Assembly (NCBI RefSeq): GCF_035325945.1
Contig: NZ_DAOKYX010000009.1
Coordinates: forward strand, 1 to 64,000
Reading direction: 5' to 3'
Source: Parvibaculum sp035325945
GTDB taxonomy: Bacteria; Pseudomonadota; Alphaproteobacteria; Parvibaculales; Parvibaculaceae
DNA: 64,000 bases
Part shown: positions 8,354 to 16,753 of the stretch, piece after piece
Layout of the letters: each line of letters starts with the position of its first letter
Position numbering within the stretch: position 1 is the stretch's first letter
The notes under the pieces: model-generated
What the model was told of the DNA's origin: nothing
Database searches by the model: none
The model's input: the letters and a program-made list of their open reading frames with translations, nothing else
Program-made: the position numbers and the translations under genes

Positions 8354-9142
8354 TCAGCGCGCCACGAGCGGCGCGAAGCCGAGATGCATCCCCGCATCGG
8401 TGATCAGCGTTTCGCCGGTGATGTGATCGGAGCCTTCGCCCGCAAAGAACACGACCGATGCGGCAATGTCCTCGGGCGTGCCGGCGCGGGCAAGCGGCGT
8501 CGATGCTTCCTGCTGTTTCCTGATCTTCTGGAACTGCTCCTCGCCGAAGCGGTCCGAGAACCAGCGCGTGCCGATGAAGCCGGGGCAGACCGCGTTGACG
8601 CGGATTTCCGGCGCGAGCGAACGGGCGAGCGAAAGCGTCATCGTGTTGAGCGCGCCCTTGGAGGCGGCATAGGCGACGGATGAGCCGATGCCGGTGACGC
8701 CCGCGATCGAGGAGATGTTGACGACCGATCCCTTGCCCGCGGCCTTCATGTGCGGCGCGCAGGCGCGGATCATCTGATAGGCGCCGACGACATTGACGCG
8801 GTAGATCGCGAGGAAGTCGTCCGCGCTCAGCGCGTCGAGATCGGCGTGGTTAGCGAATTGCGTCGTGCCCGCATTGTTGACGAGCACGTCGATCCGCCCC
8901 CACTGATCGACGGCGGCCTTGGCGATGCGGCGGCAATCCTCGTCATTGCTCACATCGCCCTGGGCGAGAATGGCATCGACGCCTTTCGCCTTGACGGCGG
9001 CGAGCGTCTCCTTCGCTTCCTTCTCGCTCTTGGTGTAGTTGACGACGACGCGGCTGCCGCGCTCGGCGAGCTTGACCGCGACGGCGGCGCCGAGGCCCGT
9101 TGCCGAGCCGGTGACGATCGATACCTTGTCCTTGAGTGCCAT
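8354..9142 (-). CDS. Short-chain dehydrogenase/reductase
   Basis: A 262-residue classical SDR. The Rossmann motif TGSATGLG (11-18), NNAGTT, a serine in NISSIAG and YAASKGA (catalytic Tyr and Lys) are all present. The Asn-Tyr pair in VVNYTKSEKE after the second strand suggests NADP use. The C-terminal ITGETLITDAGMHLGF region is typical of FabG-like enzymes acting on 3-hydroxyacyl or cyclic alcohol substrates. It stands next to hydrolase and crotonase genes, consistent with a catabolic role. Substrate unknown. Confidence 0.85.
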   Translation of the reverse strand: MALKDKVSIVTGSATGLGAAVAVKLAERGSRVVVNYTKSEKEAKETLAAVKAKGVDAILAQGDVSNDEDCRRIAKAAVDQWGRIDVLVNNAGTTQFANHADLDALSADDFLAIYRVNVVGAYQMIRACAPHMKAAGKGSVVNISSIAGVTGIGSSVAYAASKGALNTMTLSLARSLAPEIRVNAVCPGFIGTRWFSDRFGEEQFQKIRKQQEASTPLARAGTPEDIAASVVFFAGEGSDHITGETLITDAGMHLGFAPLVAR

Positions 9143-9212
9143 GATGTCTCCCCGTGTAGCTTTGCGGGGGAGTTTAACCGCTCCGGCGCATTACGCCATG
9201 GCTCGCGCGCGA

Positions 9213-9560
9213 CTATTCGTCGGGCGGGTTGTGAAAGGCGGCGAGGATGAGCTTGTCGGTGAGGCGGTTCCGCTTCTCCAGGCTCGTCGCAAGCTCGATG
9301 CAGACGAGATCGCCATCATAGCGGACCGCGGCACCGCGGGCGAAACCGACCTCGGGTACGTCGAGCGCCACATCGGCGCCGAGGGCGGGGAGCGGCAGAC
9401 ACTCGATCAGCGCGCCCGTCGCCGACATTTCGTGCACGATGCATTCCGTGTCGACGCCGGCGAAGACGATACGCCCCTCGATCCGCGTTCCGATGCGGCG
9501 AAAGAGACGCCGGTCGCGGCTCCCTCCTGCCAGTGCGGGTTTTTCGGGCGTGTTGGACAT
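9213..9560 (-). CDS. Small PilZ domain protein
   Basis: A 115-residue protein with one PilZ domain, the c-di-GMP receptor module. The N-terminal RDRRLFRRIGTR stretch corresponds to the RxxxR ligand motif and MSATGALIE to the (D/N)xSxxG element; here the usual Asp is Met, so binding may be weakened. The ATG at 9560 is chosen because the SD-like GGGAAGA sits eleven bases upstream; an in-frame ATG at 9581 lies in the loop of a hairpin that also covers this SD. It follows an SDR gene on the same strand by about 75 bases. Confidence 0.72.
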   Translation of the reverse strand: MSNTPEKPALAGGSRDRRLFRRIGTRIEGRIVFAGVDTECIVHEMSATGALIECLPLPALGADVALDVPEVGFARGAAVRYDGDLVCIELATSLEKRNRLTDKLILAAFHNPPDE

Positions 9561-9564
9561 GGGC

Positions 9565-9593
9565 TCTTCCCGGAGCGTCATGCTCCGGGAAGA
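9565..9593 (-). promoter_or_regulatory. Hairpin covering the pilZ ribosome-binding site
   Basis: A perfect 12-base-pair stem (9565-9576 with 9582-9593) closes on a five-base loop. On the minus-strand transcript the 3' arm contains GGGAAGA, the apparent ribosome-binding site, four bases before GCCC-ATG. Folding would hide that site. It might alternatively end transcription of the upstream SDR gene, but no U tract follows. Confidence 0.6.
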
Positions 9594-9634
9594 AGCCTAG
9601 GCAGTGATGGTTTCCAAATCCTTGCTGGGCGCGA

Positions 9635-10498
9635 TCAGGCGGGCTTCTGGTCGGCCGGAAGGGCGGCCATGAAGTCGCCGATCACCTTCTCGAAGTCGAT
9701 GCGCTTGCCGAGCGAGGCCATTTGCCCCGCGGTGAGGCCGCCATCGACGGCGATCGCCTGCCCGGTGACGAAGGAGGACGCATCGCTCGCAAGGAAAAGC
9801 GCCGTCTCGGCAATGTCGTTCGGGACGCCCGCGCGCGGTGTCGGCTGGATCTTGGCCAGATGCGGCTTCATATATTCCGCGAACTGGTCGGCCACCTGCG
9901 TGCCGAGGCCGAGCCCGGCGCCGAAGATCGAGGTGGCGATGCCGCCGGGGCAGATCGCGTTCGATCGGACGAAATAGGGCGCAAGCTCCATCGCCGCGCA
10001 GCGCGAGAAGTGATGCACCGCGGCCTTGCAGGCGGAGTAGACGAGGGGGCCGAAGCCTGCCTGAAGACCGGCGACCGAGGCGGTCGAAATGATGCTGCCC
10101 GAATTCTGCGCCTTCATGTGGGGCACGGCATATTTGTAGCCGAGCACGACGCCCTTCAGCAGCACGCCGACGGTTTCGTCGAAACCGTTCATGTCGATCT
10201 CCTGAAGCTCGCCGCCGACGCCGCCATAGCCGGCATTGTTGAACATGACATCGAGCTTGCCGAATTTCGCGATGGTGTGCTCGACGAGGTTCTTCACCTC
10301 CGCTTCCTGCGACACATTGGTGCGGCAATAGGAAAAATTCTTTCCAAGCTCGCGTTCCATCGCCTCGCCCTTGTGATCCTGAAGGTCCGCCGCGACGACC
10401 TTCGCGCCCTCCTTCAGAAACAGATCGACCGTGCCACGGCCGATGCCGCTTGTGCCGCCGGTGATGATCGCAACCTTGCCTTCAAGCCTTCCGGCCAT
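9635..10498 (-). CDS. Short-chain dehydrogenase/reductase
   Basis: A 287-residue classical SDR. TGGTSGIG (near 12-19), AADLQDHKG (aspartate after beta-2, favouring NAD), MFNNAGYGG and YSACKAA (catalytic Tyr/Lys) are present. The start at 10498 places the Rossmann motif at the usual distance. It is longer than average owing to an insert near residues 190-225 (GAGLGLGTQ...YMKPHLAKI) that would cover the active site and a C-terminal extension. It lies 76 bases after the crotonase gene on the same strand and may be co-transcribed with it. Confidence 0.85.
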   Translation of the reverse strand: MAGRLEGKVAIITGGTSGIGRGTVDLFLKEGAKVVAADLQDHKGEAMERELGKNFSYCRTNVSQEAEVKNLVEHTIAKFGKLDVMFNNAGYGGVGGELQEIDMNGFDETVGVLLKGVVLGYKYAVPHMKAQNSGSIISTASVAGLQAGFGPLVYSACKAAVHHFSRCAAMELAPYFVRSNAICPGGIATSIFGAGLGLGTQVADQFAEYMKPHLAKIQPTPRAGVPNDIAETALFLASDASSFVTGQAIAVDGGLTAGQMASLGKRIDFEKVIGDFMAALPADQKPA

Positions 10499-10574
10499 GT
10501 CGTTTCTCCCTGTCGGTTCTGATTGCTCCCGTTCCGCCCTGGCCTCGATTGCGCCCGGCCCGGCGGCGCGGAGA

Positions 10575-11369
10575 TTATTTTCCCTTGAAGCGGGGTTTGC
10601 GCTTTTCCATGAAGGCGGCGCGGCCTTCGGCGTAGTCCTCGCTCGCGAAGCAGCGGGCGATGAGCTGGTCGCAATAGCGCGTGTCGAAATTCTCGGGCGC
10701 CTTGGAGACTTCATCCACGATGCGCTTCGCGGTCAAGACGGTGAGCGGAGCGTTCTCGGTGATGATGGCGCAGGTGTCGCGCGTCTGGGCTTCAAGCTCC
10801 TCGCGCGCGAAGACGCGATTGATGAGGCCCATGGCGAGCGCCTCGCCGCAAGTGAAGCGGCGGGCGGTATAGAAGATTTCCTTTGCGAAGGCGGGGCCCA
10901 CCACATCGACGAGGCGTCGCGTGCCGGAAGCGCCATAGGCGAGGCCGAGCTTCGCCGCCGGGATGCCGAAGGTCGAACCGTCCGCCGCGAAACGCAGATC
11001 GCAGGAAAGCGCGATGCCGAGCCCGCCGCCGATGCAATAGCCGTCGATCATGGCGATGGTCGGACGATCCGCACGGGCGATCGTCTCGAAGGCAACGGTG
11101 GTCGCATCCTCATAGGTCTGCACGCCAGCGGCGCTCGATCGCGTTTCGCCGAATTGCGAAATATCGGCCCCGGCGACAAAAGCCTTGTCGCCTGCACCCT
11201 TGAGCACGATGACGCGGATCTCGGGATCGGCCTCGAAGCCGGCGATGATCGAAGGCACGGCCTCCCACATGTCGAGGCTGACGGCGTTCAGCCGCTCTGG
11301 ATTGTTGAAGATCATCCAGCCGATCGCGCCGTCCTTCTTCGCGATCATGCGGGGCGTGGGGGAGGACAT
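10575..11369 (-). CDS. Crotonase-family protein (enoyl-CoA hydratase/isomerase-like)
   Basis: A 264-residue crotonase-fold enzyme. The CoA and oxyanion elements AFVAGADISQFG and IGGGLGIALSCDL are visible, with the family length. Both glutamates that activate water in classical hydratases appear replaced: GGGLG instead of GGGCE, and IPAAKLG instead of PEIKLG. It may therefore catalyse isomerisation, hydrolysis or another reaction on an acyl-CoA. It sits between an SDR and a sulfatase on the same strand. Confidence 0.82.
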   Translation of the reverse strand: MSSPTPRMIAKKDGAIGWMIFNNPERLNAVSLDMWEAVPSIIAGFEADPEIRVIVLKGAGDKAFVAGADISQFGETRSSAAGVQTYEDATTVAFETIARADRPTIAMIDGYCIGGGLGIALSCDLRFAADGSTFGIPAAKLGLAYGASGTRRLVDVVGPAFAKEIFYTARRFTCGEALAMGLINRVFAREELEAQTRDTCAIITENAPLTVLTAKRIVDEVSKAPENFDTRYCDQLIARCFASEDYAEGRAAFMEKRKPRFKGK

Positions 11370-11448
11370 GGGGCACCTGCTCGTTCATTGCGTTTCCGCC
11401 ATGCGTCGCCTTACGGCGGAACATGGCGGAACATGAATAGCAGAAGCC

Positions 11449-12987
11449 CTATACGGGCGCGACGCATTCCAGACGCGGATTGCGCGCCGGCGGAAGATTG
11501 TCCCTCAGATCGGCGAGGAGGTCGGAACGGAGCGCGGCATAGGCGGGGTCGTCCCAGAGGTTGTGCCACTGCTGCGGGTCGTTCTTGTGGTCGTAAAGCT
11601 CGCCCTCCGTGCCGTCATAGATCGTGCCCGGCAGATAGGCGGTGATGGTGTAGCCGTCGCGATAGATGGTGCGCAGCCCCACCGTCGTGCCGTCGACATG
11701 GGTGCAGTCCCATTCGGTGAAAACGCGCTCGCGTTTCTGGCGCTCCGCTTCCGCATCGCTTTGGGGCAGGGGCTTGCCCTGCATCCATTCGGCGGCGGGG
11801 AGCCCGGCGATCTCGCAGAAGGTCGGCGCGAGATCGACCTGGCCCACGGGCGCGGCGACGCTTGCCTGCGCCACGCCCGCCGACTTCGCCGGGCGCCAGA
11901 TCATCGGCAGGCGCATCAGCGCGTCCACATGATAGGGGCCCTTGAAGAGCAGGCCGAACTCGCCCTGAAATTCGCCGTGGTCGGTGGTGAAGATCACATC
12001 GACATCGTCGCCCCAGCCGCGCTTTTCGATCGCGGCCATGATCTTCGCGATGGCCTCGTCGATCAACTCGTTCTCGACATGGGTGAAGGCGTTGATCTCG
12101 CGCACCTGATCGGCGGTCATGTCCTTGGCGCGGAAGGCGGGCGGCGCCTCGAAATTGGTCACGCGCTCGCCCGTGTACCACTCCATCCAGTGGCGCGGCT
12201 TGCCGCGCAGGATTGCTTCGATCTTCTCCTTCGAGCCCGGATAGAAGTCCGGCATCGGCGTCGAGCGCCACGGGTGGCGGCCGAGTTCCGATTTGGGCGG
12301 GTCCCAGGGGTGGTGCGGATCGGGAAAGGAAACCCAGCAGAACCAGTCATCCCCGGCGCCGAGCCCGTCGAGCCAGGCGATGGTGCGGTCCGCGACCCAG
12401 TCGGTGTGGTAATGCTCGCGGGCGATGTCGTTATAGTGGAGCTGGCAGCCGCCGCTTTCTCCGCCGCCTGCGGCGTTCACCTGAAACTTGTCGTCGAGAT
12501 TGCGGTAGAACTTGCCGATGGCATCGGGAGCGACCTTCCTCAACCATTCGTTGTAGTGAAGGATGAGCGGCGAGTGGGAGGCAAGCTCCATATGCTCGAA
12601 GCCGCGATGGGGGCCATATTCACCGACGCGCGCCATGCGGTTTTCATAGAACTGGAGATTGAGATCGAGCATGGGCTCGAAATGAGCCTTGCCGAAAAGC
12701 GCCGTGCGGTATCCGGCTTTTTCGTGCAGATATTGAGCGACGCTTGGTGCGTCCGCGGGCAGCGGCACGCCATTCATCCAGACGCCATGGGTCGAGACAT
12801 ATTGCCCGGTGATCATGGTCGAGCGCGCCGGCATGCAGACGACGTTCTGATTATGCGCGCGGGTATAGTTGATGCCCTTCGCGGCCAGCGCGTCGATCGT
12901 CGGCGTTCGGGCGACCTTCTGCCCGTTCGCGCCGATGGCGTCGAAACGCATCTGATCGGTGGTGATGAATAGAATTTTCCGGCCCAT
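11449..12987 (-). CDS. Sulfatase-family hydrolase
   Basis: A 512-residue alkaline-phosphatase-superfamily sulfatase that would cleave a sulfate (or phosphonate/phosphate) ester. LFITTDQMRFD (residues 6-16) carries the first metal ligand. CMPARSTMITGQ near residue 52 fits the C-x-P-x-R signature whose cysteine is converted to formylglycine. FTTDHGEFQGE supplies further metal ligands. No signal peptide is evident, so it is probably cytoplasmic. The ATG at 12987 follows GGGAGAA and is preferred over a GTG at 13002. Its neighbours suggest the product is oxidised further, which is inference. Confidence 0.85.
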   Translation of the reverse strand: MGRKILFITTDQMRFDAIGANGQKVARTPTIDALAAKGINYTRAHNQNVVCMPARSTMITGQYVSTHGVWMNGVPLPADAPSVAQYLHEKAGYRTALFGKAHFEPMLDLNLQFYENRMARVGEYGPHRGFEHMELASHSPLILHYNEWLRKVAPDAIGKFYRNLDDKFQVNAAGGGESGGCQLHYNDIAREHYHTDWVADRTIAWLDGLGAGDDWFCWVSFPDPHHPWDPPKSELGRHPWRSTPMPDFYPGSKEKIEAILRGKPRHWMEWYTGERVTNFEAPPAFRAKDMTADQVREINAFTHVENELIDEAIAKIMAAIEKRGWGDDVDVIFTTDHGEFQGEFGLLFKGPYHVDALMRLPMIWRPAKSAGVAQASVAAPVGQVDLAPTFCEIAGLPAAEWMQGKPLPQSDAEAERQKRERVFTEWDCTHVDGTTVGLRTIYRDGYTITAYLPGTIYDGTEGELYDHKNDPQQWHNLWDDPAYAALRSDLLADLRDNLPPARNPRLECVAPV

Positions 12988-13070
12988 CGGCTCTTCTCCC
13001 ACGCTCGCTCAAGGTTTAATGTAGCACATTAATCAAGTCCTGGCGGCGGCGCCAGCGCGTTCTCCGCGCT

Positions 13071-13874
13071 TCATTCCTCGCCCTTGAGGAAGCGGATCAT
13101 GGCAGGGAATGCCTCGCGGTCCTGAAGCATGAAGAGATGGCCGCCCTCGAAGAGGCGCAGTTCCGCGCCGCGGATGCGGTTCGCCATGGCGCCGACGATT
13201 TCGGGCGGAGCGATACCGTCATAGCGCCCGGCGCAGACAAGGGTGGGGCAGCGGATCTGGTCGAGGCGGTCCCATGTATCGTGCCTGGCCCGCGCCTCGA
13301 TCTGGCGATGGCGCCCAGCCGCCATGCCGGGTTCATCCGCATGCGGATCGGCGGCGGCAAGCTCGACCATCTTTGCATATTGTTCGGGATGCGCGGCGGC
13401 CCAGGCCGCGTCGTGGCGGCGATCCGAGATCGGGATCATGTGGCGCGCGCGCTCCTCGCCCTTCAGATGCTCGATGGTGTGGAAGGGGTAGGACGAGCCG
13501 CCCGCGCCGCCCGGCGTTGTGCAGGCAAGCACGAGCCCCTCGACCATATGGGGATGGTTGATGGCGAGTTCCTGCGCGACCATGCCGCCGAATGAAACGC
13601 CGATGACGAGGGCCGAACCCCAGCCGATTTCTTCCATCAATCGCGCCGCGTCCTCGGCATATTCGGCCATGGAGTAGGGGCGATCGGGCTTCGAGGACTG
13701 GCCGAGGCCGCGCTGGTCGTAGGCGAGCGTGTCGAAATGCCTGGGCAGGGGGCCGTCGAAGACATTGGGCTTGAGCCGCAGATCGCCGCCCGTGCCGGAG
13801 ATGAAGAGCAGCCTTGGCCCTTGCCCCATTCGCTCGTAGTAGAGTTCCAGGTCGCCGATTTTCGCAAAAGGCAT
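13071..13874 (-). CDS. Alpha/beta hydrolase
   Basis: A 267-residue alpha/beta hydrolase. FISGTGGDLR near the N-terminus forms the oxyanion region, YDQRGLGQSSKP follows, and the nucleophile is in IGVSFGGM (serine near 97). The acid lies in AGRYDGIAPPE and the histidine in EGGHLFML near residue 246. The pattern resembles 3-oxoadipate enol-lactonase and haloperoxidase-like hydrolases. It is upstream of the sulfatase on the same strand, about 70 bases away. Substrate unknown. Confidence 0.82.
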   Translation of the reverse strand: MPFAKIGDLELYYERMGQGPRLLFISGTGGDLRLKPNVFDGPLPRHFDTLAYDQRGLGQSSKPDRPYSMAEYAEDAARLMEEIGWGSALVIGVSFGGMVAQELAINHPHMVEGLVLACTTPGGAGGSSYPFHTIEHLKGEERARHMIPISDRRHDAAWAAAHPEQYAKMVELAAADPHADEPGMAAGRHRQIEARARHDTWDRLDQIRCPTLVCAGRYDGIAPPEIVGAMANRIRGAELRLFEGGHLFMLQDREAFPAMIRFLKGEE

Positions 13875-14012
13875 GAACGAATTTCCCTTACATTCCGGCG
13901 GTGCGGGGCCATATCATCGGCATGCGCTGCGGGGATCGAGTCGCATCGCCTGCGCGAAACCGGGCCGGAGCAGTGACAGTGGCCCGTCCCGCGTCGCAGT
14001 TGAAACTATACC

Positions 14013-14042
14013 TTACCGGAATCCGTGTGCTAATTTACCGGA
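14013..14042. promoter_or_regulatory. Direct repeat TTACCGGA x2 upstream of cysE
   Basis: Two perfect TTACCGGA copies begin at 14013 and 14035, 22 bases or two helical turns apart, ending 57 bases before the cysE start. This geometry suits a dimeric or tandem regulator binding one DNA face. The regulator is not identifiable from the window. Confidence 0.45.
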
Positions 14043-14098
14043 CTGTCGCGTAGGAAAGGGGCCCGCCCGAACCGGGTGAGGCCAGTAAGGAACGCCGC

Positions 14099-14938
14099 AT
14101 GTCACAGCCCGTCGAGCGGAATGCCGCGGATGCACTCACCGTTTACGATCCCGTATGGGACCGGATGCGGACGGAAGCGCAGGAAATGGCGCAGAGCGAG
14201 TCGGCTCTTGCGAGCTTTCTCCATGTGACGGTGCTCAATCATCGGCATTTCAATTCCTCGCTCGCTTATCATCTGGCGCAGAAGCTCGGAAACGTCGAGG
14301 TTCGCGCCATGCAGCTTCGCGAGATTTTCGACGATGTGCTGAAGTCGGCGCCGGAGATCGGCGAGGCGGCGCGGGTCGACATCGTCGCTTATTACGAACG
14401 CGACCCGGCATGCCATTCCTATGTGCAGCCATTGCTCTTCTTCAAGGGCTATCACGCGCTGCAAGCCTATCGCATCGCGCATTGGCTATGGACGAACGGT
14501 CGGCGCGCGATGGCGCTCTATCTGCAGAACCGGATTTCCGATCTCTTCGCGGTTGATATTCATCCCGCGGCGAAGATCGGGCGCGGCGTCTTCATCGATC
14601 ATGCGACCGGCATCGTTATCGGCGAGACGGCCGTGGTGGGCGACGATGTGTCGATGCTTCACGCCGTGACGCTGGGCGGCACCGGCAAGGAATCCGGCGA
14701 CCGCCACCCCAAGGTCCATCGCGGCGTGCTCATCAGCGTGGGCGCGAAGGTGCTGGGCAACATCCAGATCGGCGAATACAGCCGCATCGGCGCTGGCAGC
14801 GTGGTGCTGCATGACGTGCCGCCGCATTGCACGGCTGTCGGCGTGCCCGCCAAGATCGTCGGCTGCGCAGGCTGCGACAAGCCGAGCCACGAGATGGATC
14901 ATATCATCGACGAAGGCGAGGGCGGCGCGGGGATCTGA
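14099..14938 (+). CDS. cysE: Serine O-acetyltransferase
   Basis: This 279-residue enzyme transfers acetyl from acetyl-CoA to serine, giving O-acetylserine for cysteine synthesis. The N-terminal helical domain (about 1-150) is followed by a left-handed hexapeptide-repeat beta helix. DIHPAAKIGRGVFIDHATGIVIGE contains the catalytic region (Asp-His), and GGTGKESGDRHPK is the CoA-binding loop. The C-terminal tail is longer than in E. coli and lacks the usual regulatory isoleucine ending except for a final Ile. The gene stands alone between divergent and convergent neighbours. Cysteinyl-tRNA synthetase and a cluster scaffold gene occur elsewhere in the window. Confidence 0.93.
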   Translation: MSQPVERNAADALTVYDPVWDRMRTEAQEMAQSESALASFLHVTVLNHRHFNSSLAYHLAQKLGNVEVRAMQLREIFDDVLKSAPEIGEAARVDIVAYYERDPACHSYVQPLLFFKGYHALQAYRIAHWLWTNGRRAMALYLQNRISDLFAVDIHPAAKIGRGVFIDHATGIVIGETAVVGDDVSMLHAVTLGGTGKESGDRHPKVHRGVLISVGAKVLGNIQIGEYSRIGAGSVVLHDVPPHCTAVGVPAKIVGCAGCDKPSHEMDHIIDEGEGGAGI

Positions 14939-14968
14939 GGCTCATCGCCTCCCGCGCCGATGGAGTGG

Positions 14969-14989
14969 ACCCCGGATCAAGTCCGGGGT
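14969..14989. repeat. REP-like palindrome between convergent genes
   Basis: An eight-base-pair stem (accccgga with tccggggt) surrounds the loop tcaag, the core of a short palindromic repeat scattered through many alphaproteobacterial genomes. It lies 31 bases after cysE and 45 bases before the end of the convergent flavoprotein gene, where it could also limit transcription read-through. Confidence 0.55.
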
Positions 14990-15033
14990 GACGGCCCGTG
15001 AACGGGTCGCGCGCCGTCTTTCATTCGATCATG

Positions 15034-16317
15034 TCAGGGCAGGCGGTCCTTCAGCGTGTACCAGAGCACGCCCGCGATGAGCCCCGGATAGCGCAGCAGC
15101 GTTCCGCCGGGGAAGTTCGGCACCCTGACATCGGCCATCCAGTCGAAGCGTTCGGCCTGCCCGGCGATTGCTTCCGCCATGAGCTTGCCCGCCAGTGTCG
15201 CGATGTTGAGGCCCTGGCCTGAAAATCCCTGCGCATAAAGAATATTCGGCGCGAGGCGGCCGAAATCCGGAATGCGCGACATGGTGATGGCGAGAGTGCC
15301 GCTCCAGGCATAGTCGATGCGGACATCGGCCAGTTGCGGGAAGACGCGGAGCATTGGCTTCCGCACGAAGGCGGCAATGTTGGATGGGAGGCGCCCGGAA
15401 TAATTCTCGCCGCCGCCGAAAAGCATTCGCCCGTCCGCTGAGAGCCGGTAGTAGTCGATGACGAATTTCGTGTCCTGCACGCCGACATCGTCGCGGATGA
15501 GGGAGCGCGCCCGCGCTTCGCCCAGCGGCTCCGTTGCAACGATGAAATTGTTGACCGGCATGATGCGCCCGGCAATGTCCGGTGCGAGCGAGCCGAGATA
15601 GGCGTTGCAGGCGAGAATGACATGCCGGGCCATCACCGTGCCGTTCGGGGTTCGCACACGGGCAGGATCGGCGCGCGAAATGTCGAGCGCAGGGGTGTGC
15701 TCGTAGATCCGCACGCCTTTCGCCAGCGCGCCGCGCGCAAGTCCCAGACAGAAATTCAGCGGATGAAGATGGGCCCCGCCCATGTCGAGCATGCCGGCGT
15801 GATAGCGCTCGGTGTCGACCATCTCGCGCATTTCCTCGCGCGGGACGAAGCGAAGCATATGGTAGCCATATTCGCGGGCCATATGGTCGACTTCGTCCTG
15901 GAACCAGGCGGCTTCGCCGTGTTTCCAGGCGGCATGAAGCACGCCCGGCTTGAGGTCGCAGTCGATCTCGTAGCGGGCGATGAGATCCTTCACCGTGGCG
16001 AGGCCGTCGGCGGCGAGCGACCAGAGGCGGTGGGCCCATTCGAGCCCGAGCTTTTCCTCGAGTGTCCGCTGGTCCTTGCGATGGCCCGAGCCGAGCTGTC
16101 CGCCATTGCGGCCCGACGCGCCCCAGCCGACGCGCTCCGCCTCGATCACGGTGACGGAATATCCCCGTTCGGCAAGGTGGAGCGCGGCGGAAAGGCCCGT
16201 GAAGCCCGCACCTATGACGCAGACATCCGCCGTTTCGTCGCCGTTCAGCGGACCGAGTGCCGGAACGCCCTTGGCGGTCGCGACATAGTAGGAGGACGGA
16301 TAGTCTTGCGCGGGCAT
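15034..16317 (-). CDS. FAD-dependent amine oxidase (DAO/PuuB-like)
   Basis: A 427-residue flavoprotein of the D-amino acid oxidase (DAO) family, nearest in pattern to gamma-glutamylputrescine oxidase PuuB/OrdL. The dinucleotide motif is VIGAGFTGLSAALHLAERG (34-52), followed by EAERVGWGASGRNGGQ, the hallmark of this subgroup. The C-terminal part has RIPDFGRL and GFSGQGLN, which contact FAD. It probably oxidises a polyamine derivative or secondary amine to an aldehyde or imine with hydrogen peroxide formation. A small ABM-like gene lies 21 bases upstream on the same strand, likely the same transcript. Confidence 0.85.
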   Translation of the reverse strand: MPAQDYPSSYYVATAKGVPALGPLNGDETADVCVIGAGFTGLSAALHLAERGYSVTVIEAERVGWGASGRNGGQLGSGHRKDQRTLEEKLGLEWAHRLWSLAADGLATVKDLIARYEIDCDLKPGVLHAAWKHGEAAWFQDEVDHMAREYGYHMLRFVPREEMREMVDTERYHAGMLDMGGAHLHPLNFCLGLARGALAKGVRIYEHTPALDISRADPARVRTPNGTVMARHVILACNAYLGSLAPDIAGRIMPVNNFIVATEPLGEARARSLIRDDVGVQDTKFVIDYYRLSADGRMLFGGGENYSGRLPSNIAAFVRKPMLRVFPQLADVRIDYAWSGTLAITMSRIPDFGRLAPNILYAQGFSGQGLNIATLAGKLMAEAIAGQAERFDWMADVRVPNFPGGTLLRYPGLIAGVLWYTLKDRLP

Positions 16318-16338
16318 GAAATCTCGCGGGTTGTTGCG

Positions 16339-16623
16339 TCAGTCGATCTCGAACACCGTCTCTTCACTTGCGTCGGCGTGAATGTCGACAAGGTCGATGC
16401 ACGCCTCCCACGGAACGGAGTCGCGCATATCCTCGAGCGCGTCCGCATCGTCCCACTCACTATAGAAGGCGACGCTCTTGCCGTCAGCGGCCGTGAGCAG
16501 GCGCGCCAGACGGAAGCCCTGGCGGGGGGAGCGGTCGAGCTCGCGTTCCTTGTAGGCGCGCAGCTGCGTCAGAATGTCCGAGGGTTGCGAAGTCTTGTAG
16601 CGAAGCAGATAGGCGACGGCCAT
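16339..16623 (-). CDS. Small dimeric alpha-beta barrel (ABM-like) protein
   Basis: A 94-residue protein with the pattern of the antibiotic-biosynthesis monooxygenase/ferredoxin-like fold: AVAYLLRYKT (strand), a helix ILTQLRAYKERELD, SVAFYSEWDDADALEDM (strand then helix). Such proteins form dimeric barrels and may be monooxygenases, heme-binding or simply structural. Acidic C-terminus (HADASEETVFEID). It is 21 bases upstream of the flavoprotein gene on the same strand. Confidence 0.6.
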   Translation of the reverse strand: MAVAYLLRYKTSQPSDILTQLRAYKERELDRSPRQGFRLARLLTAADGKSVAFYSEWDDADALEDMRDSVPWEACIDLVDIHADASEETVFEID

Positions 16624-16753
16624 TGGCTTTCCCTGAAGGTTGGAATGGTCGCAGGCTCTATAGCATGGCCGGGCGCCGCTTTCCTTCTTTGCGGAACTGG
16701 CGAGTACGGTCAGAATGCCCGCAAAACGATAAGCACGATAAGCGGAGGCTTCT

